Assembly (NCBI GenBank): GCA_036272195.1
Contig: DATAZE010000060.1
Location: 31,446-95,445 of the forward strand
Source of the DNA: DASXHY01 sp036272195
GTDB taxonomy: Bacteria; Verrucomicrobiota; Verrucomicrobiia; Limisphaerales; DASXHY01
Reading direction: 5' to 3'
Length of the DNA: 64,000 nucleotides
Of this stretch, positions 50,901 through 60,100 are shown in pieces. A model generated the notes under the pieces. The model was given only the letters and a program-made list of their open reading frames with translations. It was not told the DNA's origin and made no database searches. The position numbers and the translations under genes are program-made. Each line of letters starts with the position of its first letter. Positions within the stretch are counted from its first letter, which is position 1.

Positions 50901-52955
50901 AACACCGGTAAGATTGACACGGAAGGCGACCTTACCTTGACCGGCCTCGGCCAGACTGCCTCCGGCACGCTCATCAAACTGGGTCCGGCCAAAATGACCT
51001 ACGCGGGCGTGGGCGTGAACGTGTTCTCGCCGGCGAATGTCGGCGGCGCTTATCAAGTCAATAACGGCACCGTGGTGCTGGACGGCACCGCCGGCGGTCA
51101 GACGAATACCGACGCGGGTGAAATGTGGGTGGGCGGCACTCCGGCGGCGGGAGCGAACGTCATCCTGTCAAACACCGTTCTCAATGTGGGAAGCTGGATC
51201 GCGGTAGGCCGTGGCAATGGCACGGTCAATAACATCTCCACGATGTCCATCTACAATTCACGCGTCAGCTTTGGCAACATATCGCTGGGTTACGCCAACG
51301 GCATTGCCGGCAACCTCGCCCAGCAGTTCCTGACGCTGGCCGGGAATACCACCGTGACCAACGGCGGTTCGAATAACTTCAGCGAAAGCGGCGGCTCAAC
51401 GGCGACGGTTGTCGTCAAGGATAACGCGGTGCTGACGACGTCGAACGGCGGGCAAGGGTTCTTCCTCGGGATGAGCGCCGGCGCGACCGCCAATCTGGTT
51501 GTGTCCAACTCTGGCAGCGTGAACGATGCTGCCTGGATCTCCGTCGGCACCGGCAGCGGCAACGGCACCCTGACCATGAAGGACAACGCGAAAGTCACCA
51601 CGGGTAACGACTTCAACGTGACCGACACTGGAACCAGCACCGGCACGATGACGATCCAGGACAACGCGGTCGCCAGCGGCCCCACGTTCCTGGTCGCCAA
51701 GAGCGCCGGCACCGTAGGTTCAGTGACGATGTCGGGCGGCACCATCATTGCCCGCACCGGCGATACGCAAATCGGCGGCAGCGGCAACGGCACGATGAAT
51801 CAAACCGGCGGCACGATGGTGGGGACCAACTGGATCTCCATCGGCCGCAACGGTGGCGGCACGGGTGTTTATAATATCTCGGGCGGCACGCTGATGAAGG
51901 TGAATCCGAGCAACAACACTCGCGTGAATGTCGCTGAAAACGGCATCGGCACGCTCAATGTTTCCGGAACCGGAGCAGTGATCGTCGGCGTCGGCGGCTT
52001 TGCCGACCTGGATATCTGTTCGGCCAGCGGCAACGGCACGGTCAACTTGAACGGCGGCACCATTACCGCCGGCCAGGTGACGCATCTCGGCGGCGGCACG
52101 GCCACGTTCAACTTTAACGGCGGCACGTTGATTGCATCGCTGTTCGCGAACGCCACGTTCATGCAGGGCCTGACGGCGGCGAACGTGTTGACCAACGGCG
52201 CGATAATCGACAGCGGCACGAACGCCATCAATATCGGCCAGGCGTTGTTGAACGGCGCGGGCGGCGGCGGTTTGACGAAACTCGGCAACGGCACGCTGTT
52301 CCTGAATGGCGTCAATACCTACACGAACACCACGCAGGTGAGCGCGGGCGCACTGGGCGGCACGGGAACGATTGCCGGACCGGTGACGGTGGCGGCGGGC
52401 GCGAAACTCTCGCCGGGCGCGGCTTCCATCGGGACGCTGACCATCAACAACACACTGACGCTCTCCGGCACCAGCTCAGCCTTGTTCCGCATTAACAATA
52501 ATACCGGCGGCACCAACAACGACGCGGTTGCCGGCCTGACGGCCGTCACTTATGCCGGCACGTTGGTCGTGACGAACTCCGGCGCCAGCTCATTGGTGTC
52601 GGGCAGCACGTTCAAGTTGTTCAATTCGGCCGCGGCTGGCAGTGGAAACTTCACCACCGTCACGGTGCTGCCGTCGGGCAGCGGCACCTTCAACCCGGCC
52701 ACGGGCATCTTGACGATCACTTCGACCGGCGGCGCGCCGGCTCTGAATCATCCGTTCATCTCCAACGGCAACTTCGTGTTGACTGGCACCGGCTCGCCGG
52801 GCACCGGCTACACGCTGTTGAGCACGACCAATATCGCGCTGCCGCTGGCGCAATGGACCACGAATTCGGCGGGAACGTTTGACTCGGGTGGAGCGTCCTC
52901 GAACGCGATTCCGCTGGATACGACCAACAGGTTCTTCCTGTTGCGCCAACCGTAA
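47916..52955 (+). CDS. Giant autotransporter-strand-repeat protein with C-terminal RFFLL-type tail
   Basis: This is a 1679-residue secreted protein. The ATG at 47916 gives the signal peptide MKKKLVSVLSLMATVSMTQA, ahead of DISWIGGTADYTNAANWTGG, a typical start for autotransporter-associated proteins. Many beta-helix type repeats follow (GTGTFNMTGGTINKNGGGSF, VGVLNISGGTITKTGNG, GTMNQTGGTMVGTNWISIG), and at least two canonical autotransporter-associated beta-strand repeats are present: LTKLGTGTLTLSGPNTYAGP (~690) and LTKLGNGTLFLNGVNTYTN (~1450). There is no translocating barrel domain. The final ~75 residues (GTGYTLLSTTNIALPLAQWT, then TNRFFLLRQP) match the RFYRV-type module of other exported proteins here. 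Probably surface displayed; its role (adhesion or structure) is unknown. A strong terminator follows. Confidence 0.88.
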   Translation: MKKKLVSVLSLMATVSMTQAADISWIGGTADYTNAANWTGGVVPGGADNAINDHGTNNAVQISMGNPDWLVGQIRAGNGAGDGAFIQNGQAVTLIGTNAGNGFITPFRLGVAVGNTGIYTLNGGSINYSNGGFNVGELGTGILNVNGGTITGSGNFAVNLGAPASPAAVNATVGGGTAESDFTWFEQGLSPANPSIGLPAAGTPIVSMSQADHSFNLPPNYAANNAVLISATVPTATITMTAPAPVTGLSFLGTAGNGPVGINYVVHHADSTTETGTLSMPDWFGPGAAAEVMAVAGRVDALGINFQFPGPANGFVGNAPYLWSLDIPITGTASAVTSVDLTYTTGGTATLLGVSTQTTGGGAFAPATISGFNKDVIVEANAPHVSGSVTDSVTQVNGLIDITGELWVGNVGAGVYNFSGGTINANNWLVTGRSGGTGTFNMTGGTINKNGGGSFAISTRTGAPSVGTFNQSGGTINSSSEYWIGQGDNSSAGAVATNNVSGTAVINLTNWLAVGREGGVGVLNISGGTITKTGNGNLTITHGTGAVGIINQTGGSINIAVGDVYIGEDSANATWNMNGGTALLGNVFMALNTSASGALNLNGGVFQAHQVISPTTGSTVTILNFNGGTLQANANNSTFISGLFSTTIGANGAVIDSQGFNVTVPQELDDNGGGTLTKLGTGTLTLSGPNTYAGPTVVSAGTLITGTGSAASGAYTVADNAAFGVVVQSPNAEFNAASLMLGSATGASLNFDLDGFGNPVVGAAPLNVNGALTVNGAVMINIADSLPQVGQFPLVHFGALTGSGGFVIGSLPTGIAANLVTNVGNSTIDLNISGVNLPRWEGQAGGNWDIGLTTNWINLGTGFPTFYSDGNAVLFDDNATGTTNVNITTTVSPKSLTVINSNLTYNFVGSGKISGAVSLVKQGASTLSVLNTGGNNYTGATVISNGVLVVTNLANGGQPSAIGASSASPTNLTINNGATFMYAGTPVTINRGYQANTGKIDTEGDLTLTGLGQTASGTLIKLGPAKMTYAGVGVNVFSPANVGGAYQVNNGTVVLDGTAGGQTNTDAGEMWVGGTPAAGANVILSNTVLNVGSWIAVGRGNGTVNNISTMSIYNSRVSFGNISLGYANGIAGNLAQQFLTLAGNTTVTNGGSNNFSESGGSTATVVVKDNAVLTTSNGGQGFFLGMSAGATANLVVSNSGSVNDAAWISVGTGSGNGTLTMKDNAKVTTGNDFNVTDTGTSTGTMTIQDNAVASGPTFLVAKSAGTVGSVTMSGGTIIARTGDTQIGGSGNGTMNQTGGTMVGTNWISIGRNGGGTGVYNISGGTLMKVNPSNNTRVNVAENGIGTLNVSGTGAVIVGVGGFADLDICSASGNGTVNLNGGTITAGQVTHLGGGTATFNFNGGTLIASLFANATFMQGLTAANVLTNGAIIDSGTNAINIGQALLNGAGGGGLTKLGNGTLFLNGVNTYTNTTQVSAGALGGTGTIAGPVTVAAGAKLSPGAASIGTLTINNTLTLSGTSSALFRINNNTGGTNNDAVAGLTAVTYAGTLVVTNSGASSLVSGSTFKLFNSAAAGSGNFTTVTVLPSGSGTFNPATGILTITSTGGAPALNHPFISNGNFVLTGTGSPGTGYTLLSTTNIALPLAQWTTNSAGTFDSGGASSNAIPLDTTNRFFLLRQP

Positions 52956-52972
52956 ACGAATATTAGACCAAC

Positions 52973-53010
52973 CCGGGGGCGCCTTTTACTAGGGCGCCCC
53001 CCGGCTTTTT
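52973..53010 (+). terminator. Intrinsic terminator of the giant repeat protein gene
   Basis: A GC-rich stem (52973-52983 with 52993-53004, one bulged base) closes on an 8-base loop and is followed by CTTTTTAT at 53005-53012. Confidence 0.85.
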
Positions 53011-53027
53011 ATTTGAGAACTTTTGAC

Positions 53028-53534
53028 GTGAAAAAAATAATTATTTTCGCGGCGGCGCTGTGCGCAGCGGCGTTTCTTTCCCCGGCGGAGGAGATTTCCG
53101 TCGCCCCAAAATCGTATCAGATTCGAAACGTCAAATTTGGGGACCTGCTGCGGCCGGAGAATGCGAACAGCGCGAACGGCACTCACATCGTGCTATACCC
53201 GGCGCAACCCTGGAAATGCATGACCTGGAAATTGCTGCCGGCGGGCGATTCGGTGTTCCAGTTGCAAAACCATTTCACCCATAAAACTTTTGCGGAAAGC
53301 ACCAATGGCGCGACCCGTGCGATGGTTCAGATTCCTTTCGGGCAGGATTCGTCCCAGCGTCCCACCTGGAAGTTGGCGAAACAGGCGAACGGATTTTATC
53401 GCATCATCGACGTTACGTCCGGGCAATCGTTGACCGCTGCTTCAAAAGATTCCGTGATCCTGGCGCCGTGGGAAGGGAAGGCGGAGCAACAGTGGGAATT
53501 GATTGAAACGGACCCTGCGAAATTGACGATGTAA
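53028..53534 (+). CDS. Secreted ricin-B-type lectin domain protein
   Basis: This is a 168-residue protein with a GTG start at 53028 and signal VKKIIIFAAALCAAAFLSPA. The mature ~145 residues have the beta-trefoil (RICIN/CBM13) pattern: YQIRNVKFGDLLRPENAN, WKLLPAGDSVFQLQNHFT, the QxW-like QRPTWKLAK, then GFYRIIDVTSGQSLTAA and the closing EQQWELIETD. Such modules bind galactose, mannose, xylan or other glycans; the ligand here cannot be read. A single-domain lectin of this kind may tether enzymes or aid substrate capture. It stands between the giant repeat protein and the pseudopilin gene. Confidence 0.8.
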   Translation: MKKIIIFAAALCAAAFLSPAEEISVAPKSYQIRNVKFGDLLRPENANSANGTHIVLYPAQPWKCMTWKLLPAGDSVFQLQNHFTHKTFAESTNGATRAMVQIPFGQDSSQRPTWKLAKQANGFYRIIDVTSGQSLTAASKDSVILAPWEGKAEQQWELIETDPAKLTM

Positions 53535-53563
53535 AATTCGCGCGGAATCGGCTCCGATGGGGT

Positions 53564-53587
53564 TGTGGCCACTTCATGCCACGTGAC
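53564..53587. promoter_or_regulatory. 24-nt motif, copy 2, upstream of the pseudopilin gene
   Basis: TGTGGCCACTTCATGCCAC (53564-53582) then GTGAC, identical to the element at 47645 except one base. It lies 78 bp before the pseudopilin start. Just after it, TGCCACG and CGTGGCA form a 7-bp inverted repeat. Confidence 0.5.
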
Positions 53588-53664
53588 GATTTCGTGGCAG
53601 GGTTTACACTGTATAAAGATTGAAAACTGACTGCTATTCCGGCCCCAAGACAAGTTCCAACCGT

Positions 53665-54537
53665 ATGAGACCCCGTGCTTTAACCGGCTCCGCATTTACC
53701 AAAAGGCGCGGCGCCTTCACCCTGATTGAACTGCTGGTTGTCATCGCCATTATTGCCATCCTGGCGGCGATGTTATTGCCCGCGCTGGCCAAGGCGAAAG
53801 CCAAGGCCAAACAAACCGGCTGCATCAATAATATGCGGCAGATCGGCATCGCGCTGGTCATGTATGCGGGCGATTACGCCCAGTACCCTTCCTGTTTTGA
53901 TCCCAACAAGAATATTTATGTCTGGCAACCACGGCTCTTGAGCAGCATGGGAAATAATCGGAACGCTTTTAGTTGTCCGGGCGCGCGCCAGGAAAGTTTC
54001 TGGGACACCAATCTTAACGCCACTTTGGCGGGCCCAGCGGGCCAGCCTAAGATCGGTGAGGACGGCAAGCTGGATAATTTTGCGATATTGAAGACGTCCC
54101 TGTTTTCGCTCGGCTACAACGATTGGGGCCTGGTAAATAACCCGAGCCCTGCCGGTCCCTACCCCCTGGGAATGGGCGCGGACACTGACAAGGGAGTGGT
54201 CAAGGATACGATGGTTCGCCGGCCGTCGGATATGATCGCTCTCGGAGACGTCCGTACGGATATTGCGGTCAATAATGTCAGTTTCGGTGCCAATTTGGAC
54301 CCGGTGATCGGCGATAGCGCTGATAACACACCTGACACGCACAACCAATGCCCCTCAAACCGCCACAATTATCATGTTGATTTGCTGTTCGCTGATGGCC
54401 ATGTGGAAAGCGCAAGGCGGAGCGATGTCATCAATCCGCAGGATCTCGGCTGGCGTGCGCGTTGGAGCAATGACAATAATCCACATACGGAAATTCAAAA
54501 TTGGTCCACTGCCAACACCAGCGCGCTGGAACAATAA
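53665..54537 (+). CDS. Type II pseudopilin-like protein
   Basis: This is a 290-residue protein. The ATG at 53665 opens a basic leader (TKRRGAF) followed by TLIELLVVIAIIAILAAMLL and PALAKAKAKAK, a type IV pilin / T2SS pseudopilin N-terminus with cleavage after the Gly of RRGAF, Glu5 of the mature form and a long hydrophobic helix. The rest resembles the large pseudopilin families of Verrucomicrobia and Lentisphaerae, with CINNMRQIGIALVMYAGDYA, SFWDTNLNATLAG and a C-terminal NYHVDLLFADGHVESARR. These proteins are abundant per genome and their job is unresolved; export by a T2SS-like system is assumed. No gspD or prepilin peptidase gene is in the window. Confidence 0.92.
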   Translation: MRPRALTGSAFTKRRGAFTLIELLVVIAIIAILAAMLLPALAKAKAKAKQTGCINNMRQIGIALVMYAGDYAQYPSCFDPNKNIYVWQPRLLSSMGNNRNAFSCPGARQESFWDTNLNATLAGPAGQPKIGEDGKLDNFAILKTSLFSLGYNDWGLVNNPSPAGPYPLGMGADTDKGVVKDTMVRRPSDMIALGDVRTDIAVNNVSFGANLDPVIGDSADNTPDTHNQCPSNRHNYHVDLLFADGHVESARRSDVINPQDLGWRARWSNDNNPHTEIQNWSTANTSALEQ

Positions 54538-54586
54538 CCAGCAAGCTTGTTGCAATCTGCTTCAACTTTGTTCAATGATTTAATCC

Positions 54587-57178
54587 GTGAAACGAAAATC
54601 TACCCACCACTCCAGGTTTTTTGCGCTGTTAATCCTATCCTTTGTCTTCGCCGGCATTTCGAGTATTTGCCGCGCTGAGACATTGCGGCCACCGTCCGTT
54701 CCGTTGGTGGCCTGCGATCCGTATTTCAGCATCTGGTCGCCGGGCGACAAGCTGACCGATGTAGACACGACGCATTGGACCGGGAAAGCGCAGCGGCTCA
54801 CCAGTTTGATTCGCATCGACGGCCAGCCGTTTCGGCTGATGGGCAAAAATCCGGAGGCTGTGCCCGCGCTGCCGCAAAGTGGATTGAAGGTGCTGCCCAC
54901 GCGCACGATTTACACGTTCGAAGGGCAGGGCGTGCGCTTGACCCTTACCTTCATGACCGCCGACTTGCCGGAATCGATCGATTTGCTGTCGCGCCCGGTG
55001 ACTTATTTGACTTACGAATGTCAATCGATGGACGGCAAGAACCACCAGATTGAAACCCTCTTTGACGCCGGCAGCGAACTAGTCGTGAATACGCCGGACC
55101 AGGAAGTGGTGTGGTCCACGGAAAAAATCCGAGGTCTCGCAGCGGTGAAGGTCGGCTCGAAAGACCAGGCGGTCCTGGGCCGCAAAGGCGACGATGTGCG
55201 GATCGATTGGGGCTACCTGTATCTCGCTGCAACCACTGGCCAAAAGCCGCAATCCGTCCAGGGCGAGGCCGGTGCGGTTCGGGATGCGTTCGTTTCCAGC
55301 GGAAATATTTCTGGGGTGGCTGTGTTGTCGGATACGGTGCGGCCTGCGTCGACCGGCCCGGTTTCCGCGATTGCCTTTCAATTTGGCAGCGTTGGCGCGA
55401 AGCCGGTTTCGCATTGGTTGATGCTGGCCTATGACGATTTGTATTCGATCCAGTACATGAAGAAAAATTTGCGGCCTTACTGGCGGCGTAACGGTTGGGA
55501 GGCGGCCGATTTGCTCAAGGCTTCCGCCCATGATTATGAATCGTTGAAGAAACGCTGCGCGGCGTTTGATGCGGAACTGATCGCGGACCTGACCAGCGCC
55601 GGCGGCGAGAACTACGCACAAATCGGGTCGCTCGCGTATCGTCAATGTTTCGCAGCCGGAAAATTCGTCGCCGACGCCAATGGCCAGCCGCTGCAGTTCT
55701 GCAAGGAAAACCATTCCAACGGTTGCATTTCGACCTCGGACGTTTTTTATCCGATGTCTCCGCAATTTTTGCTCCTGGGGCCTTCGCTGGCCAAGTCGTT
55801 CATCGTGCCGTTCATGAATTACGCCACGAGCGAACGATGGAAATTTCCGTTTGCGCCGCATGACCTCGGCACCTATCCCGACGCGAACGGCCAGGTCTAC
55901 GGCGGCGGCGAGCGCACCGTGCAAAATCAAATGCCGGTGGAGGAAACCGGCAACCTGCTGTTGTTGATGGGCGCGATCGCGAAGATGGAAGGCAACGCGA
56001 AATTCGCGAGCCAGTACTGGCCGCGATTGGAAAAATGGGCCGCCTATCTCAAAGACAAAGGCTTCGACCCGGAAAATCAATTGTGCACGGACGATTTCGC
56101 CGGCCACCTCGCGCACAATGTAAACCTGAGCGCGAAAGCCATCTGTGCGCTCGGCGCGTATGCGAGCCTGTGCGAGATGCGCGGGGACCATGCGCAAGCC
56201 GCGGAATATTCCAAGCTGGCCCACGACTTTGCCCAGCGCTGGGTCAAGGAAGCTGACGACGGCGACCATTTTCGCCTGGCTTTCGACCGCCCGGGAACCT
56301 GGAGCGAAAAATATAATCTCATCTGGGACCGAATTCTTGGGTTGAATCTTTTCCCGGCCGAAGTCGCGCGCAAGGAAATGGATTACTACAAAAAAATGGA
56401 GAACCGATACGGCCTGCCGCTCGATAATCGCAAGAATTACACGAAGCTCGATTGGGAGACCTGGACGGCGACGCTGACGCAGGACCGGGCGGATTTTGAG
56501 ACGATCATCGCTCCGATCATCACCTTCTTGAATGAAGCCCCGGACCGGTCGCCGATGACTGATTGGTATCAAACGAAGGATGCACGGAAAGTTGGTTTCA
56601 CCGCGCGGCCGGTCGTTGGCGGAGTATTTGTGCAACTGCTGTATGACAAGGCCGTTTGGTCCAAGTGGGCCGGTCGCGACCGCACCCGTGCGAAGAATTG
56701 GGCGGCCATTCCACAGCCTCCGACCATTCAGCCGATTGTGCCCGCGGCGGACACGACTCCGGCAATGTGGCGATATACGATGACCAAACCAGACGGCGAT
56801 TGGACCAAACCGGACTACACGGATTCCGGATGGCGCGAGGGCAAGAGCGGTTTCGGAACTCCGGAGACACCTGGATCGGTTGTGAATACCACCTGGGACA
56901 CTTCGGATATCTGGCTGCGCCGCGAAATCAACATTCCCAAGGATAAGTTGAACTCGGCGGAACTGTGGTTGTATCACGACGACGACGTGGAAATTTACGT
57001 GAATGGCGTGCTGGCGCTGCAAAAGAGCGGTTGGACGACCAGCTATGACGCGGTTCCTTTGACCGGCGCGGCCCGTGAGGCGTTGAAAGCGGGCGGAAAT
57101 TCCATTGCCGTCCATTGCCGTCAGAACAGCGGGGGGCAGTACGTCGACCTGGGCGTGGTGGATATTAAAAACAACTGA
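54587..57178 (+). CDS. GtaA-type glutaminase-like secreted protein with C-terminal jelly-roll module
   Basis: This is an 863-residue protein with a GTG start at 54587 and signal RFFALLILSFVFAGISSICR (then A). Residues ~30-690 match GtaA-type proteins (DUF5127, DUF4965 and DUF1793 in order): ACDPYFSIWSPGDKLTDVDT, TSDVFYPMSPQFLLLGPSLA, WKFPFAPHDLGTYPDANGQV and EETGNLLLLMGAIAKM. Fungal GtaA is described as a secreted glutaminase; the bacterial reaction is uncertain. Residues ~720-860 (WTKPDYTDSGWREGKSGFGT, SDIWLRREINIP, LYHDDDVEIYVNGVLALQKS) form a galactose-binding-like jelly-roll module shared with the next gene (GDIWLRRAFN; VHHDEDVEIYLNGVLAFSAA). The next gene starts 4 bp after the stop, so they are co-transcribed. 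Confidence 0.85.
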   Translation: MKRKSTHHSRFFALLILSFVFAGISSICRAETLRPPSVPLVACDPYFSIWSPGDKLTDVDTTHWTGKAQRLTSLIRIDGQPFRLMGKNPEAVPALPQSGLKVLPTRTIYTFEGQGVRLTLTFMTADLPESIDLLSRPVTYLTYECQSMDGKNHQIETLFDAGSELVVNTPDQEVVWSTEKIRGLAAVKVGSKDQAVLGRKGDDVRIDWGYLYLAATTGQKPQSVQGEAGAVRDAFVSSGNISGVAVLSDTVRPASTGPVSAIAFQFGSVGAKPVSHWLMLAYDDLYSIQYMKKNLRPYWRRNGWEAADLLKASAHDYESLKKRCAAFDAELIADLTSAGGENYAQIGSLAYRQCFAAGKFVADANGQPLQFCKENHSNGCISTSDVFYPMSPQFLLLGPSLAKSFIVPFMNYATSERWKFPFAPHDLGTYPDANGQVYGGGERTVQNQMPVEETGNLLLLMGAIAKMEGNAKFASQYWPRLEKWAAYLKDKGFDPENQLCTDDFAGHLAHNVNLSAKAICALGAYASLCEMRGDHAQAAEYSKLAHDFAQRWVKEADDGDHFRLAFDRPGTWSEKYNLIWDRILGLNLFPAEVARKEMDYYKKMENRYGLPLDNRKNYTKLDWETWTATLTQDRADFETIIAPIITFLNEAPDRSPMTDWYQTKDARKVGFTARPVVGGVFVQLLYDKAVWSKWAGRDRTRAKNWAAIPQPPTIQPIVPAADTTPAMWRYTMTKPDGDWTKPDYTDSGWREGKSGFGTPETPGSVVNTTWDTSDIWLRREINIPKDKLNSAELWLYHDDDVEIYVNGVLALQKSGWTTSYDAVPLTGAAREALKAGGNSIAVHCRQNSGGQYVDLGVVDIKNN

Positions 57179-57181
57179 TTC

Positions 57182-60100
57182 ATGCGATTGATCGGCAACA
57201 CAGCCGCGGCAGTGCTGCTGATCGGTTCGACTTTTTGGGCTGCGTCGGTGCGCGCCTGGCAAATGCAGCAAGCGCCGCTGATGACGGATTTCGCGCAGCA
57301 GGTGGACACTAACAACCCGCTGCCCGATTATCCGCGCCCGCAGATGGTGCGGACCAATTGGTTGAACCTGAATGGCATTTGGCAATTTCAGGCGGGTGCT
57401 TCGAACGATCCAGTCCCGATTAATCAAACCTTGTCCGCGCAGATTCTCGTGCCGTTTCCCATGGAGTCGGCCATCTCCGGGGTAAAGGCGTATCACGACC
57501 GGGCCTGGTACCGGCGGACTTTTACCCTGCCGGCGGCGTGGAGCGGGCAAAAAGTTTTACTGCACCTCGATGCGGTCGATTGGGAATCGGAGGTTTTCAT
57601 CAACGGCGCGAGTGTGGGCATTCATCGAGGCGGATACGACCCGGCCACTTACGACATCACTTCCCACCTGAGCGGGAGCGGCCCGCAGGAACTGATTGTT
57701 CGCATTTATGATCCGACCGATGGCGGCGGGCAACCGCGCGGCAAGCAGACGCTTTATCCGGGCGGAATCATGTACACTTCCTGCAGCGGCATCTGGCAGC
57801 CGGTATGGCTGGAACCTGTCCCGGCGACGAGCATCGTGAGCATGAGACTCGTCCCGGACATCGACAACCAGCGGCTTGCCGTCAGCACAATTATTTCCGG
57901 CCCCACCAATGGTGTTACCGTCAATGCCATCGCGCGCGTCGGCTCGAACATCGTCGCCACCGTTTCGGGCAATCCGGGCGCGAGCCTGCTGTTGCCTGTG
58001 CCCAGTCCGACGTTGTGGACGCCCACGAATCCATTTCTATACGACCTGGACGTGACGCTTTCGAATGCCTCCACGAGAGTGGATTCAGTGACGAGCTATT
58101 TCGGCATGAGGAAAATCAGCCTGGCCACGAACAACGGTTTCGTGAAGATGCTGTTGAACAATCAATTTGTGTTCCAGTTCGGGCCGCTCGACCAGGGTTT
58201 CTGGCCGGATGGCATTTACACCGCGCCAACCGACAATGCGCTCCGCAGCGACATCGAGAAAATAAAAGCAGTGGGCTTCAACATGGTGCGCAAGCATATC
58301 AAGGTGGAGCGTCCGCGCTGGTATTATTGGGCGGATAAATTGGGCGTGCTGGTTTGGCAGGACATGCCCAGCGTGAATTCCTACACCGGCAATCCACAGG
58401 TCATCGAGACGAACCAATTCGAAACGGAACTGTTGAGCATGGTGCAGAATCGTTGGAATCATCCCTCGATCATCATGTGGGTGATTTTCAATGAAGCGCA
58501 GGGGCAACACGACACCGCGGCGCTCTGCCAGGAAATCAAAGCGCTCGACCCGTCGCGGCTGGTCAACCAGGCCAGCGGCGGCAACTATGCCGGAGCGGGA
58601 GATATTCTCGACGTTCACAGCTACCCCAGCCCCGGCTATCCGGTCACCTCGAACCAGGTCCCTGTGTGCGGCGAATTCGGCGGAGTGGGACTCGGCATCA
58701 CCAATCACACGTGGGCGCCTGGATGGGGTTATGTCGCGGCGACGAACGGCGACGATATGACTTCCCAGTTCGAAGGTTTTTGTGGGCAGCTTTCTGATTT
58801 CGTTTCGAACCACGGCCTGAACGCGGCGGTTTACACGCAATTGACGGATGTGGAAACGGAATTGAACGGGTTGTTCACTTACGACCGCAAAATCACGAAA
58901 CCAATTCTTCAGCGAATGCGCGCAGCCATCGCGTCGCCCGCCGGCCTGTACGGTTTCACCGCCGTCGTTCCTTCATCGCAAACCAGCGGGCAGGTTTGGA
59001 GTTATACGACGAATACGCCGCCGGCGGATTGGTATGCGCCCGGTTTTTCGACGAGCGGTTGGCGCAGCGGACCGGGCGGATTCGGCACGGCGGGCACTCC
59101 CGGCGCGGTCGTTCGCACGACGTGGAGCACGGGCGATATCTGGCTGCGCCGCGCGTTCAATCCCGGTTCACTGACGACGCAGCAAATCAGCAATCTCGTT
59201 TGGAACGTTCACCATGACGAGGATGTGGAGATTTATCTGAACGGCGTGCTGGCGTTTTCAGCGGCCGGATACACGAGTGGCTATGGCCATTTTGTATTCG
59301 GTGACACGGCAAAAGCGGCGTTGTTGCTTAATGCCAACAATACGCTGGCAGTTCATTGCCATCAGACCTCGGGTGGCCAGTACCTCGATGCCGGCCTAGA
59401 CGACGAAACCGTTTTAGTGCCACCGCCGCAGGTGACGCCGCAGCCAACCTGGGTTGAGAACGGGACGGGCCTGCACGGCGCCTATTTCAGTGACAAAGTC
59501 CTCGTCACCCTGGCGCTGGAGCGGACGGATTCGTCCATCAATTTCAATTGGGGCAACGGTTCTCCCGCTGCAGGCGTTTCCTCGAATCAATTTTCCATTC
59601 GTTGGACGGGTTTTATCCAGCCGCGTTATTCGGAAGTTTACACGTTTCATCTAACGGCGGACGACGGCTGCCGGCTATGGATCAATGGGCAGTTGTTGAT
59701 CGACAAGTGGCGGGATGATTCCGGCACGGAAGTCAGCGGCAGCCTGCCGCTCACCGGCGGCCAGCAATATGACGTCCGCGTGGAGTATTATGAAAACGGC
59801 GGTTTCGCGCGCGCGAAACTCGAGTGGGAAAGTGCCAGCCAGGCGCGCGAAGTCGTGCCGACGGGGGTATTGTTCGCGGACACAAATCCGCTGGGCATTC
59901 CGTCGCCAACCAATCTGCCGCCGACCTCGGTCGTGACCAACCGCTCGCCGCTGGTGAACACGCCATTCGCGGCGCTGCCGCTTGGCAGTGTGCGTCCGCT
60001 CGGCTGGTTGTTGACGCAATGCCAATTGCAGCGCGACGGCCTCACTGGCAACGCTGAAACAATTTACGCCGACGACCTCGGCGCGAACAGCGGCTGGCTC

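Noticed and set aside
47940..51056. Several long minus-strand frames opposite the giant repeat protein
   Set aside because: They mirror the repetitive Gly/Thr/Asn-rich coding on the plus strand and show no conserved motif.
49100..52400. CRISPR-like array in the repetitive part of the giant protein gene
   Set aside because: The repeats are degenerate, in frame, of protein origin and without regular spacers.
55079..57550. An 823-codon open frame on the minus strand, opposite the glutaminase-like gene
   Set aside because: It spans a gene boundary of two well-supported plus-strand genes and has no recognisable domain or signal.
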